A program made the translations under genes and the position numbers. Shown piece by piece: positions 17,401 to 26,201 of a DNA stretch of 64,000 nt. Within the stretch, counting starts at the first letter, position 1; every line of letters begins with the position of its first letter. Under the pieces are notes generated by a model. It made no database searches. It had not been told where the DNA came from and was given only the letters and a program-made list of their open reading frames with translations. Origin of the DNA: Pseudomonas pisciculturae (GTDB lineage Bacteria > Pseudomonadota > Gammaproteobacteria > Pseudomonadales > Pseudomonadaceae); assembly GCF_015461805.1 (NCBI RefSeq), contig NZ_JACVZE010000001.1:434001-498000 (forward strand). Direction: 5' to 3'.

Positions 17401-17922
17401 ATGAAAACCAAAATGAAAACTGTGCTGTTGTCGGTAGGTCTGCTGGTGGGTTCGGCATCGGTTGTTCATGCGGCTGATGGGACGGTGACGTTTATTGGCT
17501 CGGTCCATTCGGGTGCCTGCTCCATCAAGCCTGAATCGGTGGACCAGTCAGTACACCTGGGGGCGATTGCCAAGCATCAATTGCAGTCGGGTGGCAAGTC
17601 TGAAGCCCGGCCTGTGCGTATTGAGCTTGAGGGTTGCGACCTGACGGGCCTGACCGATAACACCGTAACCACGACCTTCACCGGCGCGCCATCGACCGTT
17701 GTTCCTGGTGCGATTGGTACCGTCGGTGGTGCGGGTGGCGTGGGCATCATGATGACCCATGGCGGCAAGCTCGTTGAGCTGGGTGTCCCGACCACTCCAC
17801 AGGCCATTGTCGCCGGTGATAACACGTTGGAGTTCGGTGCCTATGTGCAGGGCGCTGCCACGGGCACTATCGTCCCTGGCAATTTCAGCGCGGTCACCAA
17901 TTTCACCTTGGCTTATCAGTAA
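17401..17922 (+). CDS. Type 1-like major pilin subunit
   Basis: This 173-residue protein has a signal peptide (MKTKMKTVLLSVGLLVGSAS... HA), then the pilin fold. Two Cys residues (SGACSIKP and EGCDLTG) form the conserved disulfide, and FTLAYQ ends the chain with the penultimate Tyr seen in chaperone-usher subunits. N-terminal alternating residues TVTFIGSV fit a donor strand. As the first gene and FimA-like, it is probably the major rod subunit. ATG 17401 is favoured; ATG 17413 is possible. A perfect hairpin follows the stop, which would protect or end this message. Confidence 0.88.
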   Translation: MKTKMKTVLLSVGLLVGSASVVHAADGTVTFIGSVHSGACSIKPESVDQSVHLGAIAKHQLQSGGKSEARPVRIELEGCDLTGLTDNTVTTTFTGAPSTVVPGAIGTVGGAGGVGIMMTHGGKLVELGVPTTPQAIVAGDNTLEFGAYVQGAATGTIVPGNFSAVTNFTLAYQ

Positions 17923-17925
17923 GCG

Positions 17926-17956
17926 TTTCCCCCGCCACCTTGGGTGGCGGGGGAAA
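17926..17956 (+). other. Perfect 14-bp hairpin between major pilin and the rest of the operon
   Basis: TTTCCCCCGCCACC (17926-17939) pairs fully with GGTGGCGGGGGAAA (17943-17956) around a 3-nt loop. No T-tract follows, so it is probably an mRNA-stability or partial-termination element rather than a full terminator. Confidence 0.85.
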
Positions 17957-17973
17957 GCTGGCGGGAGATAAAG

Positions 17974-18534
17974 GTGAAAATATTCATAAGCCTCGCTATT
18001 ACCTCTTTATCGGCAATGTGCGTCAGCCCTTGGGTTTTCGCACAGGCGTCGCCGCAAGGGGATGGGATCGTCATGCTGGGGGGGCAGGTTATGGACTCAG
18101 CGTGCGGGTTGGAACTGGCCAGTGCTGATCAAACCATCGATATGACGCCCGAACCCATTGGCCGGCTTCTGCGAAACACGCTGGGAGCCCCGCACCCCTT
18201 CCAATTGCGTCTGGTCAATTGCTCATTGACCCGCCCTGACCCATTGCGCCCAGGCGTCAACTTGCCGGATTGGGAGCACCTGCGCGTGACGTTTGACGGT
18301 GCTGCCGACAGGGGAGGGCGCTCTTTTGCAGCCTTTGGTGATTCCCAGGGCGTTGCCTTGCATATCTGGGATTCGGCGGGTGAGGAGAGCGTTCCGGGTG
18401 AGCCGATGGCGCTGCGCCCGTTGGCTGAAGGTGACATGACCCTTCACTACACGCTTCGACTGGTAGGTAACGGATTGCCGTTGGCGCCTGGGGCTCACGC
18501 AGCCGCAGTGCGGTTCAAGTTGGAATACTTTTGA
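17974..18534 (+). CDS. Minor fimbrial subunit
   Basis: The 186-residue protein starts at GTG 17974, chosen for the GGGAGATAAAG ribosome binding site and the signal peptide VKIFISLAITSLSAMCVSPW that follows. The pilin fold shows Cys pairs (DSACGLEL, LVNCSLT) and ends VRFKLEYF. It resembles the 21928 product more than the major pilin. It lies between the major pilin and the usher, a position often taken by an anchor or terminator subunit (PapH/FimI type); that assignment is inferred. Confidence 0.82.
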   Translation: MKIFISLAITSLSAMCVSPWVFAQASPQGDGIVMLGGQVMDSACGLELASADQTIDMTPEPIGRLLRNTLGAPHPFQLRLVNCSLTRPDPLRPGVNLPDWEHLRVTFDGAADRGGRSFAAFGDSQGVALHIWDSAGEESVPGEPMALRPLAEGDMTLHYTLRLVGNGLPLAPGAHAAAVRFKLEYF

Positions 18535-18553
18535 ACATTGATGGGTTGCTTTC

Positions 18554-21151
18554 ATGTTGAATGCGTCGAAGATCAAAAAAACGCTGCGCCCGGGTCTAGT
18601 GGTTGGGTTGATGTCCTTGGCAGGCACTGCATGGGGTGCAGGGGATATCGAGTTTAATACCGACGTTCTTGATCTCAGTGATCGCACCAATATTGATTTG
18701 TCTCAGTTTGCCCGCAGTGGGTTCATTCTGCCTGGCACTTATTCGATGGTGGTGCAGATCAATAGCCAAGTTGTTGCTGAGCAATCGGTGGCGTTTTATC
18801 CGCCCGATGATGACCCCAAAGGAAGTAAAGCCTGTTTATCACAAAGTATTGTGGAACAGTTGGGGTTAAAAGCGTCCGGTGCTGACAAGCTTACTTGGTG
18901 GAAAGGCGGGGAGTGTCTGGATATTCAAGGCCTGCCCGGTATGGAGGTCAGTGGAGACCTGGCGACGTCCACGCTGAACATCAGCTTGCCCCAAGCCTAC
19001 CTTGAATACAGCACGATCAACTGGGACCCGCCCTCTCGTTGGGACGACGGAGTGCCTGGGTTGTTGGTTGACTACAACATGACAGCACAATCGAGCTACC
19101 AGAAAAATGACGGGACACGCAATAACGTCAGTGGTAACGGAACCCTGGGCGCCAATGCCGGGGCCTGGCGCTTGCGGGCTGATTGGCAGGGGCGCGTCGA
19201 CCAGGACCGCGATCAGCCGTCCAGGCGTTCGACGCTGGAGTGGAGCCGTTACTACGCTTACCGCGCTATCCCTTCGCTGAAGGCGCGCTTGGTGGTGGGC
19301 GAGAATTACCTGTATTCGGACCTGTTTGACAGCTTCCGTTTCACCGGTGCGGCCCTCAATTCCGATGAAAGCCAATTGCCGCCCAACTTGCGCGGTTATG
19401 CACCGGAAGTGGTCGGGGTCGCCAAGACCAATGCCAGGGTCATCATCAGCCAGCAGGGCCGTGTGTTGTATGAAACGCTGGTGGCGGCAGGGCCATTTCG
19501 TATCCAGGACCTTAACGACGCCGTCTCCGGCAGGCTGGATGTGCGCATAGAAGAACAGGACGGTACGGTACATACCTCCCAGGTCGATACCGCAGGCGTT
19601 CCTTACCTGACGCGCCCCGGGCAGGTTCGTTACAAACTGGCGACGGGGCGCCCGTCCAATCTTCAGTACGGCGCCGATGGAAACTATTTCGGCAGTGGCG
19701 AGTTCTCGTGGGGTGTCAGTAACGGCTGGTCGCTGTTTGGCGGCGCTATCACGGATAACAACTACCGTGCGTTATCGGTCGGCGTGGGTCGTGACCTGTT
19801 GGCGTTTGGTGCTGTATCGCTCGATGCCACTCAGTCCAACGCCCGGGTGTGGGATGAGACGCTCTCGGGCAAGTCCTACCGCCTTCAATACTCCAAGCAC
19901 TTTGAAGAGTACGACAGCCAGGTCACCTTCGCCGGTTATCGGTTTTCCGAGAAGAACTACCTGAGCATGAGCGAGTACCTTGATGCGCGCCATTACGGGC
20001 GCAACGGCGAACTCGCCGGGATCGACGAGAACGGCAGTTGGAAACCCATCGGTGGCAGCAAGGCCCTGTACACGGCCACGGTCAACAAGCAGTTCCGTGA
20101 TCTGGGCGCCACCGTTTACGCAAGCTACAACAAACAAACCTATTGGGAGCGGCCGGCCACTCAGCGTTGGAACGTGTCGGTGTCACGCTACTTCAATGTG
20201 GGCACCGTCAAGAACCTGAGCCTGTCCCTGAACCTGTATCGCACGCTGGATTACAACTACAAGGACAACGGCATGGCACTGACGGTCAGCCTGCCATTGG
20301 GGCGCACCGGCACACTGTCGCTGGACGCCAACAGGGCCGCAGGCGAAAACCGTTACTCAACGCGCTACAGCGATCGCTTTGATGAGCGCAACAGTTACCA
20401 GCTCAATGCGAGCAACAAAGCGGCCAGTGGTTACCTGAGTCACGTCGGTGATTATGCCGACATCGACATCGACCTTGCCGCAAGCCAGCAGGAAGGTAAC
20501 TACACCAGCCTCAGTGTGTCTGCTCGTGGCGGTGGCACGCTAACGCAACACGGTGCAGCCCTGCACCGTACCAACAGTACTGGCGGAACTCGCTTGATGG
20601 TGGACACCGGTGGGGTGCCCGATGTGCCTGTTCGCGGTTACGGCACGCCGACCCGCAGCAACGTGTTCGGCAAGGCGGTCATTTCCGATGTCGGCAGTTA
20701 TCAGCGTACGGCGGCCAGTGTCGATCTGGAAAGTTTGCCGGGCAACGTCGAGGCCACCCAATCGGTCACGCAACTGACGCTCACCGAAGGGGCTATCGGT
20801 TATCGATCCCTGGACGTGATTGCCGGTGAGAAGGCCATGGTGGTACTGCGACTGCCGGACGGCAGTTCACCGCCCTTCGGCGCGGTGGTGAAGAACATCA
20901 AGCAGCAAGACACCGGGATTGTGAATGACGGCGGGCAGGTCTACCTGAGCGGTATCCAGGCCGGCGAAGCGATGACCGTCAGTTGGGGCGGGTTCGAGCG
21001 CTGCGTCCTTACGCTCCCCGACGTCTTGCCTGCGGATGGCTTGACCGATGCCCTGCAACTGGGCTGCCAAGTGGTAGCCAACGATCAATCATCGCCCGAG
21101 CCAGCCTCGCTGACCGGGCAGCGTACCGATACGGAGAACACATCCTCATGA
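18554..21151 (+). CDS. Outer-membrane fimbrial usher (FimD/PapC family)
   Basis: The 865-residue protein is the normal usher length. It has a signal peptide, an N-terminal chaperone-binding domain (IEFNTDVLDLSDRTNIDLSQ), the 24-strand barrel, a plug and two C-terminal domains (VTQLTLTEGAIGYRSLDVIA; PFGAVVKN). Landmarks are RGYAPEVVGVAKTNARVIIS, GPFRIQDLNDAVSGRLDVRI and YNMTAQSSYQ. It is the assembly and secretion pore for the pilus. The stop overlaps the chaperone start by 4 nt. Confidence 0.96.
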   Translation: MLNASKIKKTLRPGLVVGLMSLAGTAWGAGDIEFNTDVLDLSDRTNIDLSQFARSGFILPGTYSMVVQINSQVVAEQSVAFYPPDDDPKGSKACLSQSIVEQLGLKASGADKLTWWKGGECLDIQGLPGMEVSGDLATSTLNISLPQAYLEYSTINWDPPSRWDDGVPGLLVDYNMTAQSSYQKNDGTRNNVSGNGTLGANAGAWRLRADWQGRVDQDRDQPSRRSTLEWSRYYAYRAIPSLKARLVVGENYLYSDLFDSFRFTGAALNSDESQLPPNLRGYAPEVVGVAKTNARVIISQQGRVLYETLVAAGPFRIQDLNDAVSGRLDVRIEEQDGTVHTSQVDTAGVPYLTRPGQVRYKLATGRPSNLQYGADGNYFGSGEFSWGVSNGWSLFGGAITDNNYRALSVGVGRDLLAFGAVSLDATQSNARVWDETLSGKSYRLQYSKHFEEYDSQVTFAGYRFSEKNYLSMSEYLDARHYGRNGELAGIDENGSWKPIGGSKALYTATVNKQFRDLGATVYASYNKQTYWERPATQRWNVSVSRYFNVGTVKNLSLSLNLYRTLDYNYKDNGMALTVSLPLGRTGTLSLDANRAAGENRYSTRYSDRFDERNSYQLNASNKAASGYLSHVGDYADIDIDLAASQQEGNYTSLSVSARGGGTLTQHGAALHRTNSTGGTRLMVDTGGVPDVPVRGYGTPTRSNVFGKAVISDVGSYQRTAASVDLESLPGNVEATQSVTQLTLTEGAIGYRSLDVIAGEKAMVVLRLPDGSSPPFGAVVKNIKQQDTGIVNDGGQVYLSGIQAGEAMTVSWGGFERCVLTLPDVLPADGLTDALQLGCQVVANDQSSPEPASLTGQRTDTENTSS

Positions 21152-21906
21152 TGCTCAATACGCGTCTCACCCTCCAGGCTTTCATGCTGTTGGCTCTGGG
21201 CTTGAGCCAGAGCGCCAATGCCGCTGTCGGCCTGGATCGTACCCGAGTGATTTTTGATGGCGGCAAAGAAGCCACCAGCGTGAATATCACCAACAACAAC
21301 ACCCAGTTACCGTACTTGGCCCAGGGTTGGATCGAGGACGAGGAGGGCAAGAAAATCACCTCGCCCTTGATCGTGCTGCCGCCGGTTCAGCGTTTGGAGC
21401 CTGGGAAGCAGAGCCAGGTGAAAGTGCAGGCGCTGCCGGCGGCCAAGTCATTGCCGCAGGATCGTGAAAGCGTCTTCTACTTCAACCTGAGGGAAATACC
21501 GCCGCGCAGCGACAAGGCCAACACCCTGCAAATTGCGCTGCAAACCCGGATCAAATTGTTCTACCGGCCGCAAGCCATTGCGCCGAGCCAGCAAGACTTG
21601 TCCAACCCCTGGCAGGAAAAGCTCACGCTTACCGTCGAAGGCGAACGTTATCAGGTGAACAACCCGACGCCTTATTACGTGACCCTGGTGGATGCGCGCA
21701 GTAGCAAAGACGGCAAAACCGTGTCGGGCTTTGAGCCACTGATGGTGCCGCCCAAAGGCTCGCTCACCTTGGGGCCAACGGCCAAGGCGCTCGGCGCAAC
21801 GCCTCATCTTGCCTACGTGAACGATTACGGTGGCCGCCCGCTGCTGGCCTTCACCTGCACCGGCAGCGCTTGCACCGTGAGCGCGCAAGTATCGCCTGAC
21901 AAGTAG
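21148..21906 (+). CDS. Periplasmic pilus assembly chaperone (FimC/PapD family)
   Basis: The 252-residue protein has a signal peptide ending SANA and the two Ig-like domains of PapD chaperones. Conserved features are GLDRTRVIFDGGKEATSVNI, the RESVFYFNLREIPP motif with the G1 region LQIALQTRIKLFYRP, and NNPTPYYVTL. It holds subunits by donor-strand complementation and delivers them to the usher. A C-terminal CTGSACT Cys pair is an added feature seen in some chaperones. The start overlaps the usher stop (ATGA). Confidence 0.95.
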   Translation: MMLNTRLTLQAFMLLALGLSQSANAAVGLDRTRVIFDGGKEATSVNITNNNTQLPYLAQGWIEDEEGKKITSPLIVLPPVQRLEPGKQSQVKVQALPAAKSLPQDRESVFYFNLREIPPRSDKANTLQIALQTRIKLFYRPQAIAPSQQDLSNPWQEKLTLTVEGERYQVNNPTPYYVTLVDARSSKDGKTVSGFEPLMVPPKGSLTLGPTAKALGATPHLAYVNDYGGRPLLAFTCTGSACTVSAQVSPDK

Positions 21907-21927
21907 CGCCTGCTGCTGGAGAACCTC

Positions 21928-22500
21928 ATGAAGTCGCACACTGTGAAGGTCTTGGGCGGTCTGTTACTGGCTTTGGTCAGGAGCGCGCACGCCGAGGATA
22001 TCGAGGGCATGAATGGGCTGCTGAACATAACAGGGTCCATGCATGAAACCCCTTGCAGCCTGGAGATGACATCGCTGCACCAAACCATTGACCTGGGTGC
22101 GGTGTCGGCCAGCCAGTTGCAACGGCCTGGTGATCAGGCAAAACCCATGTCGTTTCAACTGCGGTTTACCGATTGCCAGCGCACGGCTGGCAGCATCCGC
22201 AGTGAACGCACGGGCAACCTCACCTGGAGTGCCTTTCAACCCGTGTTGTCGGTGGCGTTTTTCGCGCCTGCCGATCCCGATGACCCACGGCTGGTGCAAG
22301 TGCAAGGCGTCAGTGGGATGGGCCTGCAATTGACCGATGCGCTGGGGCGGGACGTACAGCTGGGCTCACGGGGCGAACCGGTGTTTTTGCCTCTGGGCAG
22401 TAACACCCAGACGTGGCTGGTGCAGCCCACACGCACCGCCGCACCGTTGACCAGCGGGGCGTTTCGGGCCGTGGTGGATTTCAGGCTCAATTATGAGTAA
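21928..22500 (+). CDS. Minor fimbrial subunit
   Basis: The 190-residue protein has a signal peptide (VLGGLLLALVRSAHA), the pilin Cys pair (ETPCSLEM and FTDCQRT) and the C-terminal strand AVVDFRLNYE. It follows the chaperone by 21 nt, and its stop overlaps the next subunit's start by 8 nt. It resembles the 17974 subunit. Likely a minor or adaptor pilin; its exact place in the fibre cannot be read from sequence. Confidence 0.82.
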   Translation: MKSHTVKVLGGLLLALVRSAHAEDIEGMNGLLNITGSMHETPCSLEMTSLHQTIDLGAVSASQLQRPGDQAKPMSFQLRFTDCQRTAGSIRSERTGNLTWSAFQPVLSVAFFAPADPDDPRLVQVQGVSGMGLQLTDALGRDVQLGSRGEPVFLPLGSNTQTWLVQPTRTAAPLTSGAFRAVVDFRLNYE

Positions 22501-23005
22501 GGGCAGAACGATGGCAACGTTAACCGGCCCATGGGCCATGTTTATCGGCGGCGGCGTGTTGTGGGCTGTCTGCCAGGGCGTGCAGGCTGAAACCAGCCTG
22601 ACCATCCGCGCGGTCATCATCGCGCCGCCGCCGTGCGTCATCAACAACGGCACCACGCTCGATGTGCCGTTTGGCAATGACCTGCTGACGTCACGGGTCG
22701 ACGGGGTGAATTACCGTCGAGGCGTGCCTTATACCGTCACCTGTGATTCGCCCTTCAGCAACGCCTTGATCCTGGAGCTCAGGGGCACAGGGGCGTCGTT
22801 CGATAACCGCGTGCTCGTGACCCGCAAGCCGGACCTCGGGGTAAAGCTGTTCATGAATGGTGCCGACTGGCCGCTCAACACCGCAGTGAATTTTACCTAT
22901 CCAAACTTTCCGGTGGTGCAGGCGGTGCCCGTTAAACGTGCCGGCAGCACACTGACGGGAGGGCTCTTTGATGCGACCGCCACCCTGGTGGTCGACTATC
23001 AATGA
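22493..23005 (+). CDS. Minor fimbrial adaptor subunit
   Basis: The 170-residue protein has a signal peptide (the start could also be ATG 22511). Cys residues lie in APPPCVINNG and YTVTCDS, and the C-terminal strand is TATLVVDYQ. The motifs VDGVNYRRG and CVINNGTTLDVPFGN are shared with the next subunit and with the pilin domains of the tip adhesins, so it belongs to the tip-adaptor class (FimG/PapK type). It overlaps the previous gene by 8 nt. Confidence 0.82.
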   Translation: MSKGRTMATLTGPWAMFIGGGVLWAVCQGVQAETSLTIRAVIIAPPPCVINNGTTLDVPFGNDLLTSRVDGVNYRRGVPYTVTCDSPFSNALILELRGTGASFDNRVLVTRKPDLGVKLFMNGADWPLNTAVNFTYPNFPVVQAVPVKRAGSTLTGGLFDATATLVVDYQ

Positions 23006-23018
23006 CGAGGAATGATCA

Positions 23019-23498
23019 ATGACCTTTTGGCAGCCACGAGCGTTGCTCGCCTTGTGTTCCATCGGCCTGTGCAGTGCAGCGTCGGCCAACCTCACCTTTA
23101 GCGGTACGCTGAACGAGCCACCGCCCTGCACGATCGACGCGGGTAACACGATTGAAGTGGATTTCGGCGATGTCGGGGTCAAGCGCGTCGATGGCGTGAA
23201 ATATCGCCGCGGGCTCGCGTACACCATCAGCTGCGGCCCGGCCACGCTGCCGTGGGAACTGAAGCTGAGTGTTAATGGCACCCCCACGACATTTGACGGT
23301 GCCGCGGTGCAGACCAATGTGCCTGCGTTGGGCATTCGGGTGTATCAGAACAACGTGCCGTTTGCGCTCAATACACCATTGGACATCACCCTGCCGTCAC
23401 CGCCGGTATTGGAAGTTGTACCCGTCAAACAGCCAGGTGCCGTTCTGGCCCCCGCACGGTTTACAGCGGTGGCCACACTGTTGGCCGAATACGAGTAG
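23019..23498 (+). CDS. Minor fimbrial adaptor subunit, paralogue of the preceding gene
   Basis: The 159-residue protein has signal peptide ALLALCSIGLCSAASA, Cys residues in PPPCTIDAG and YTISCGP, and ends ATLLAEYE. VDGVKYRRG matches the preceding subunit, pointing to tandem duplication of a tip-adaptor gene. It lies 13 nt downstream of the previous stop with an AGGAATG ribosome binding site. Confidence 0.82.
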   Translation: MTFWQPRALLALCSIGLCSAASANLTFSGTLNEPPPCTIDAGNTIEVDFGDVGVKRVDGVKYRRGLAYTISCGPATLPWELKLSVNGTPTTFDGAAVQTNVPALGIRVYQNNVPFALNTPLDITLPSPPVLEVVPVKQPGAVLAPARFTAVATLLAEYE

Positions 23499-23509
23499 GA
23501 GCTGAGCTT

Positions 23510-24058
23510 ATGCGACATAAAACGGTTCGTAAGGCTTGGTCATGTGCCGGGCTGGCGTTACTGCTGACCTGCGGCCTGATGCCCAATGGGCAGGCGGCGG
23601 ACAACCTGCGTTTGCAAGGCAATCTGGTGGAAGAAGCCTGCACAATCCGCCCCGGTGACGAGGCTATCACGTTGGAACTCTGGGACGTGACCAGCAAGCA
23701 CCTCTACATCAACACGCGCACGCCGGGCAAAGGTTTCAAACTGCACCTGGAGGACTGCGACACCACGATTGGCAACACGGTCACCATCCAGTTCGGCGGC
23801 AGGGAAAACTCCGCGCTGCCAGGGCTTTTCGCGCTCGATGGTGGCAGTGGCGCCTCGGGTATCGGGGTCGGTTTGGAGACGCCAAGCAATAAGCCATTAC
23901 CCGTGAATTCGGTCAGCGATGAGCAAGTATTGAGCAATGGCAGCAACGTGATTGAGCTAAAGGCCTATGTGCAGGGTGAGCCGCAAGCCATCAGTGATCA
24001 GACCATCGGGCACGGCACCTATACGGTGACCTCCACGTTTACGCTGGATTATCCGTAA
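23510..24058 (+). CDS. Fimbrial subunit, FimA-like
   Basis: The 182-residue protein has a signal peptide ending GQA, the Cys pair EEACTIRP/LEDCDTT, and the C-terminal strand TSTFTLDYP. Its second half (NVIELKAYVQG) resembles the major pilin's NTLEFGAYVQG, so it is a second major-type subunit. It is the last subunit before the adhesins and is followed by a long hairpin. Confidence 0.82.
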   Translation: MRHKTVRKAWSCAGLALLLTCGLMPNGQAADNLRLQGNLVEEACTIRPGDEAITLELWDVTSKHLYINTRTPGKGFKLHLEDCDTTIGNTVTIQFGGRENSALPGLFALDGGSGASGIGVGLETPSNKPLPVNSVSDEQVLSNGSNVIELKAYVQGEPQAISDQTIGHGTYTVTSTFTLDYP

Positions 24059-24080
24059 GCGCCTCAGACAAACCTCAACT

Positions 24081-24115
24081 CTATCCAGGCTGCCCGCAGG
24101 GCAAGGCCTGGGTAG
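24081..24115 (+). other. Long stem-loop before the tip adhesin genes
   Basis: CTATCCAGGC (24081-24090) pairs with GCCTGGGTAG (24106-24115) with one G-T wobble, and inner TGCCC pairs with GGGCA. There is no T-run. It sits in the only long gap inside the subunit genes, 20 nt before the adhesin start, and may lower adhesin expression. Confidence 0.65.
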
Positions 24116-24135
24116 ATGCGCAATGAGAGAACAAA

Positions 24136-25107
24136 ATGAAACGACTTTATGGAGCCATGGTGCTTCTTGTCTTGATTGGTTTTACAACGACCGCGAAGGC
24201 AACTGATTGCCGTGTGAATGGCGGCGGTTGGATATTTGTAGGTGCAGGCGGGACGCTTAACTTGCAAGTCCCTGTCAATGTTCAACTGGGTGCGGACAGA
24301 ACCCGAATCATGCTCGAAGGCGTGAGGTTGGAATGCCGGTTCACCCCCGGCGATTTCACGCCATCTCCGTGGGAAGACTATTGGTCAACGTCGTTAAGGG
24401 TCGGCCCAGCGTGGGTGCCAGGCCCCAAATTCGTCCGCGAAGGTACGGGCTTACGAATAAACGGAACGTACCGAAATACCCCGGTTCCCGATAATATTCG
24501 GGTGTCTACCATGCCCGATAACGCCATTGGTGTTCCGGTCGATGTAACCCCCTATATTTTGGTTCGCAACAGCCCGACCAACCCTATCGACATTCGAATA
24601 GGGGACACGCTCGGTAGGCTGAACCTCCTTCAGACCAACAACAATAGTCCCAACAGCTCAACGCTGGCCCTGACGTACACGGCGGCCAACAACTTCTCCA
24701 TTTCCCCATCAACGTGCACGATCAACAATAACAACCCGATCGACATAAACTTCGGCAACGTACACCAACGGGCCATCGGCACCGACCCGCTCACAACGAC
24801 CATTCGCCGTGACCACAGGCTCACCTACTCATGCCCGGACGGTGGAGTGACCTCACCGATCACTATTACCTACCAGGGCACCCGATCCTCGTTCGACAAC
24901 CGCGCTCTGCTGATGAGCAACCCGGACGTAGGCACCGCCATGGTCCGTGCAGGTTCTGCAGTGCAAGTAGGTGGGTCGTTCCTGACTCGCATCGACAACA
25001 GCGTAGGGGGGGATGATGTGACATTTACCCTGGTACGGCGCGCGGGATCGTTACCCGCCGCCGGGCCCATCAGTGGGAGTGGCGTACTCGTGATGGGGGT
25101 GCCATGA
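24136..25107 (+). CDS. Two-domain tip adhesin (FimH-type), first of a tandem pair
   Basis: The 323-residue protein has a signal peptide (MKRLYGAMVLLVLIGFTTTA KA), an N-terminal receptor-binding domain of about 165 residues with a Cys pair (DCRVNGG, RLECRF), and a C-terminal pilin domain from about residue 190 (STCTINNNNPIDINFG, YSCPDGG). At about twice the length of the subunits, this is the layout of chaperone-usher tip adhesins. The ligand cannot be predicted. The stop overlaps the start of its paralogue by 4 nt. Confidence 0.85.
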   Translation: MKRLYGAMVLLVLIGFTTTAKATDCRVNGGGWIFVGAGGTLNLQVPVNVQLGADRTRIMLEGVRLECRFTPGDFTPSPWEDYWSTSLRVGPAWVPGPKFVREGTGLRINGTYRNTPVPDNIRVSTMPDNAIGVPVDVTPYILVRNSPTNPIDIRIGDTLGRLNLLQTNNNSPNSSTLALTYTAANNFSISPSTCTINNNNPIDINFGNVHQRAIGTDPLTTTIRRDHRLTYSCPDGGVTSPITITYQGTRSSFDNRALLMSNPDVGTAMVRAGSAVQVGGSFLTRIDNSVGGDDVTFTLVRRAGSLPAAGPISGSGVLVMGVP

Positions 25108-26069
25108 AACGACTGTATGGCGTCATGACGCTGCTCGTCCTGATCGGTTTTACTACGACCGCGAAGGCAGCCACATGCCGTGTGAATGGTGGGCCGTGGG
25201 AGCCAATATTCGGGGAGCTACCCCTGCAGGTCCCCGTGACCGTTACCTTGGCCGCAGACCGTACCCGGATCACGATGGAGGGGGCACGGCTTGAATGTGG
25301 GTTTTCCAGAGGGTCGCAGAGCCCATCTTCCCGAGTGGATTTCTGGGCGACCGGCAGTGCGACGGGGACCCCATGGATACCGGGTCCAAAATTCGCCAAT
25401 CAAGGCGCCGGCCTGCGAATTCTGGGCGGGCACTACAATATTCCTATTGCCCACGGTATTCGAATTGCCTCGTTGCCTGACGATTTGCGTGGTTACCCTA
25501 TCGACGTTACGCCCTATATTCTGGTGCGCAACGACCCGACCAACCCGATCGATATTCGTGCCGGGGATATGCTCGGTACCCTGCGTCTCACCGCCACGAA
25601 CAACTACAACGCAAGTGTCGCGAGCATCTCGGTCAGGTACATCGCCGCCAACAATTTCACCATCTCTCCCTCTGCATGCACGATCAACAATAACAACCCG
25701 ATCGAGATCAACTTTGGCGATGTGCACCAACGGGCAATAGGCACCGACCCACTGACAACGACCATTCGCAGGGACTATAGGCTGACTTACACCTGCCCAG
25801 ACCCCGGCATCACCACGCCGATCACCATTACCTACCAAGGCAGCCGGTCTTCCTTCGACCCTCGGCTATTGATGATGACTAATCCGGACGTGGGCACGGC
25901 CATGCTTCGTGCGGGGTCTGCGGTACAAGTGGGCGGTTCGTTCTTGACCCGCATTGACAACAGCATGGGCGGCGACGATGTGACGTTTACCCTGGTTCGG
26001 CGAGCGGGGGCCCTACCGACCGCTGGGCCTGTAACCGGGAGTGGCGTATTGGTAATGGGGGTGCCATGA
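25104..26069 (+). CDS. Two-domain tip adhesin, second tandem copy
   Basis: The 321-residue protein is a paralogue of the preceding one. The signal peptides and pilin domains are nearly identical (HQRAIGTDPLTTTIRRD, SAVQVGGSFLTRID, GSGVLVMGVP in both), while the N-terminal binding domains differ much more and have different loop lengths. It ends the operon and is followed by a terminator. Two adhesins with a common pilin domain could alternate at the tip. Confidence 0.85.
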   Translation: MKRLYGVMTLLVLIGFTTTAKAATCRVNGGPWEPIFGELPLQVPVTVTLAADRTRITMEGARLECGFSRGSQSPSSRVDFWATGSATGTPWIPGPKFANQGAGLRILGGHYNIPIAHGIRIASLPDDLRGYPIDVTPYILVRNDPTNPIDIRAGDMLGTLRLTATNNYNASVASISVRYIAANNFTISPSACTINNNNPIEINFGDVHQRAIGTDPLTTTIRRDYRLTYTCPDPGITTPITITYQGSRSSFDPRLLMMTNPDVGTAMLRAGSAVQVGGSFLTRIDNSMGGDDVTFTLVRRAGALPTAGPVTGSGVLVMGVP

Positions 26070-26082
26070 CTCGCCGATAAGA

Positions 26083-26114
26083 CCTCGGTCGCGCGTTCGC
26101 GGCCGGGGCTTTTT
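26083..26114 (+). terminator. Rho-independent terminator of the pilus operon
   Basis: CCTCGGTCGCG (26083-26093) pairs with CGCGGCCGGGG (26098-26108) through G-T wobbles, followed by CTTTTT. Confidence 0.85.
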
Positions 26115-26201
26115 CACAGCATTAGTCTACTTATCTACCGCCGCCCTGCGTTCTGCGCCCCCCATCCTGATGGCTCTTCCCATGCGCATGGAGCCAGCGC
26201 G

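Noticed and set aside
17401..26069. Phase-variable inversion of the pilus promoter
   Set aside because: No recombinase gene (FimB/FimE-like) and no inverted repeats with a promoter-sized spacing in the leader.
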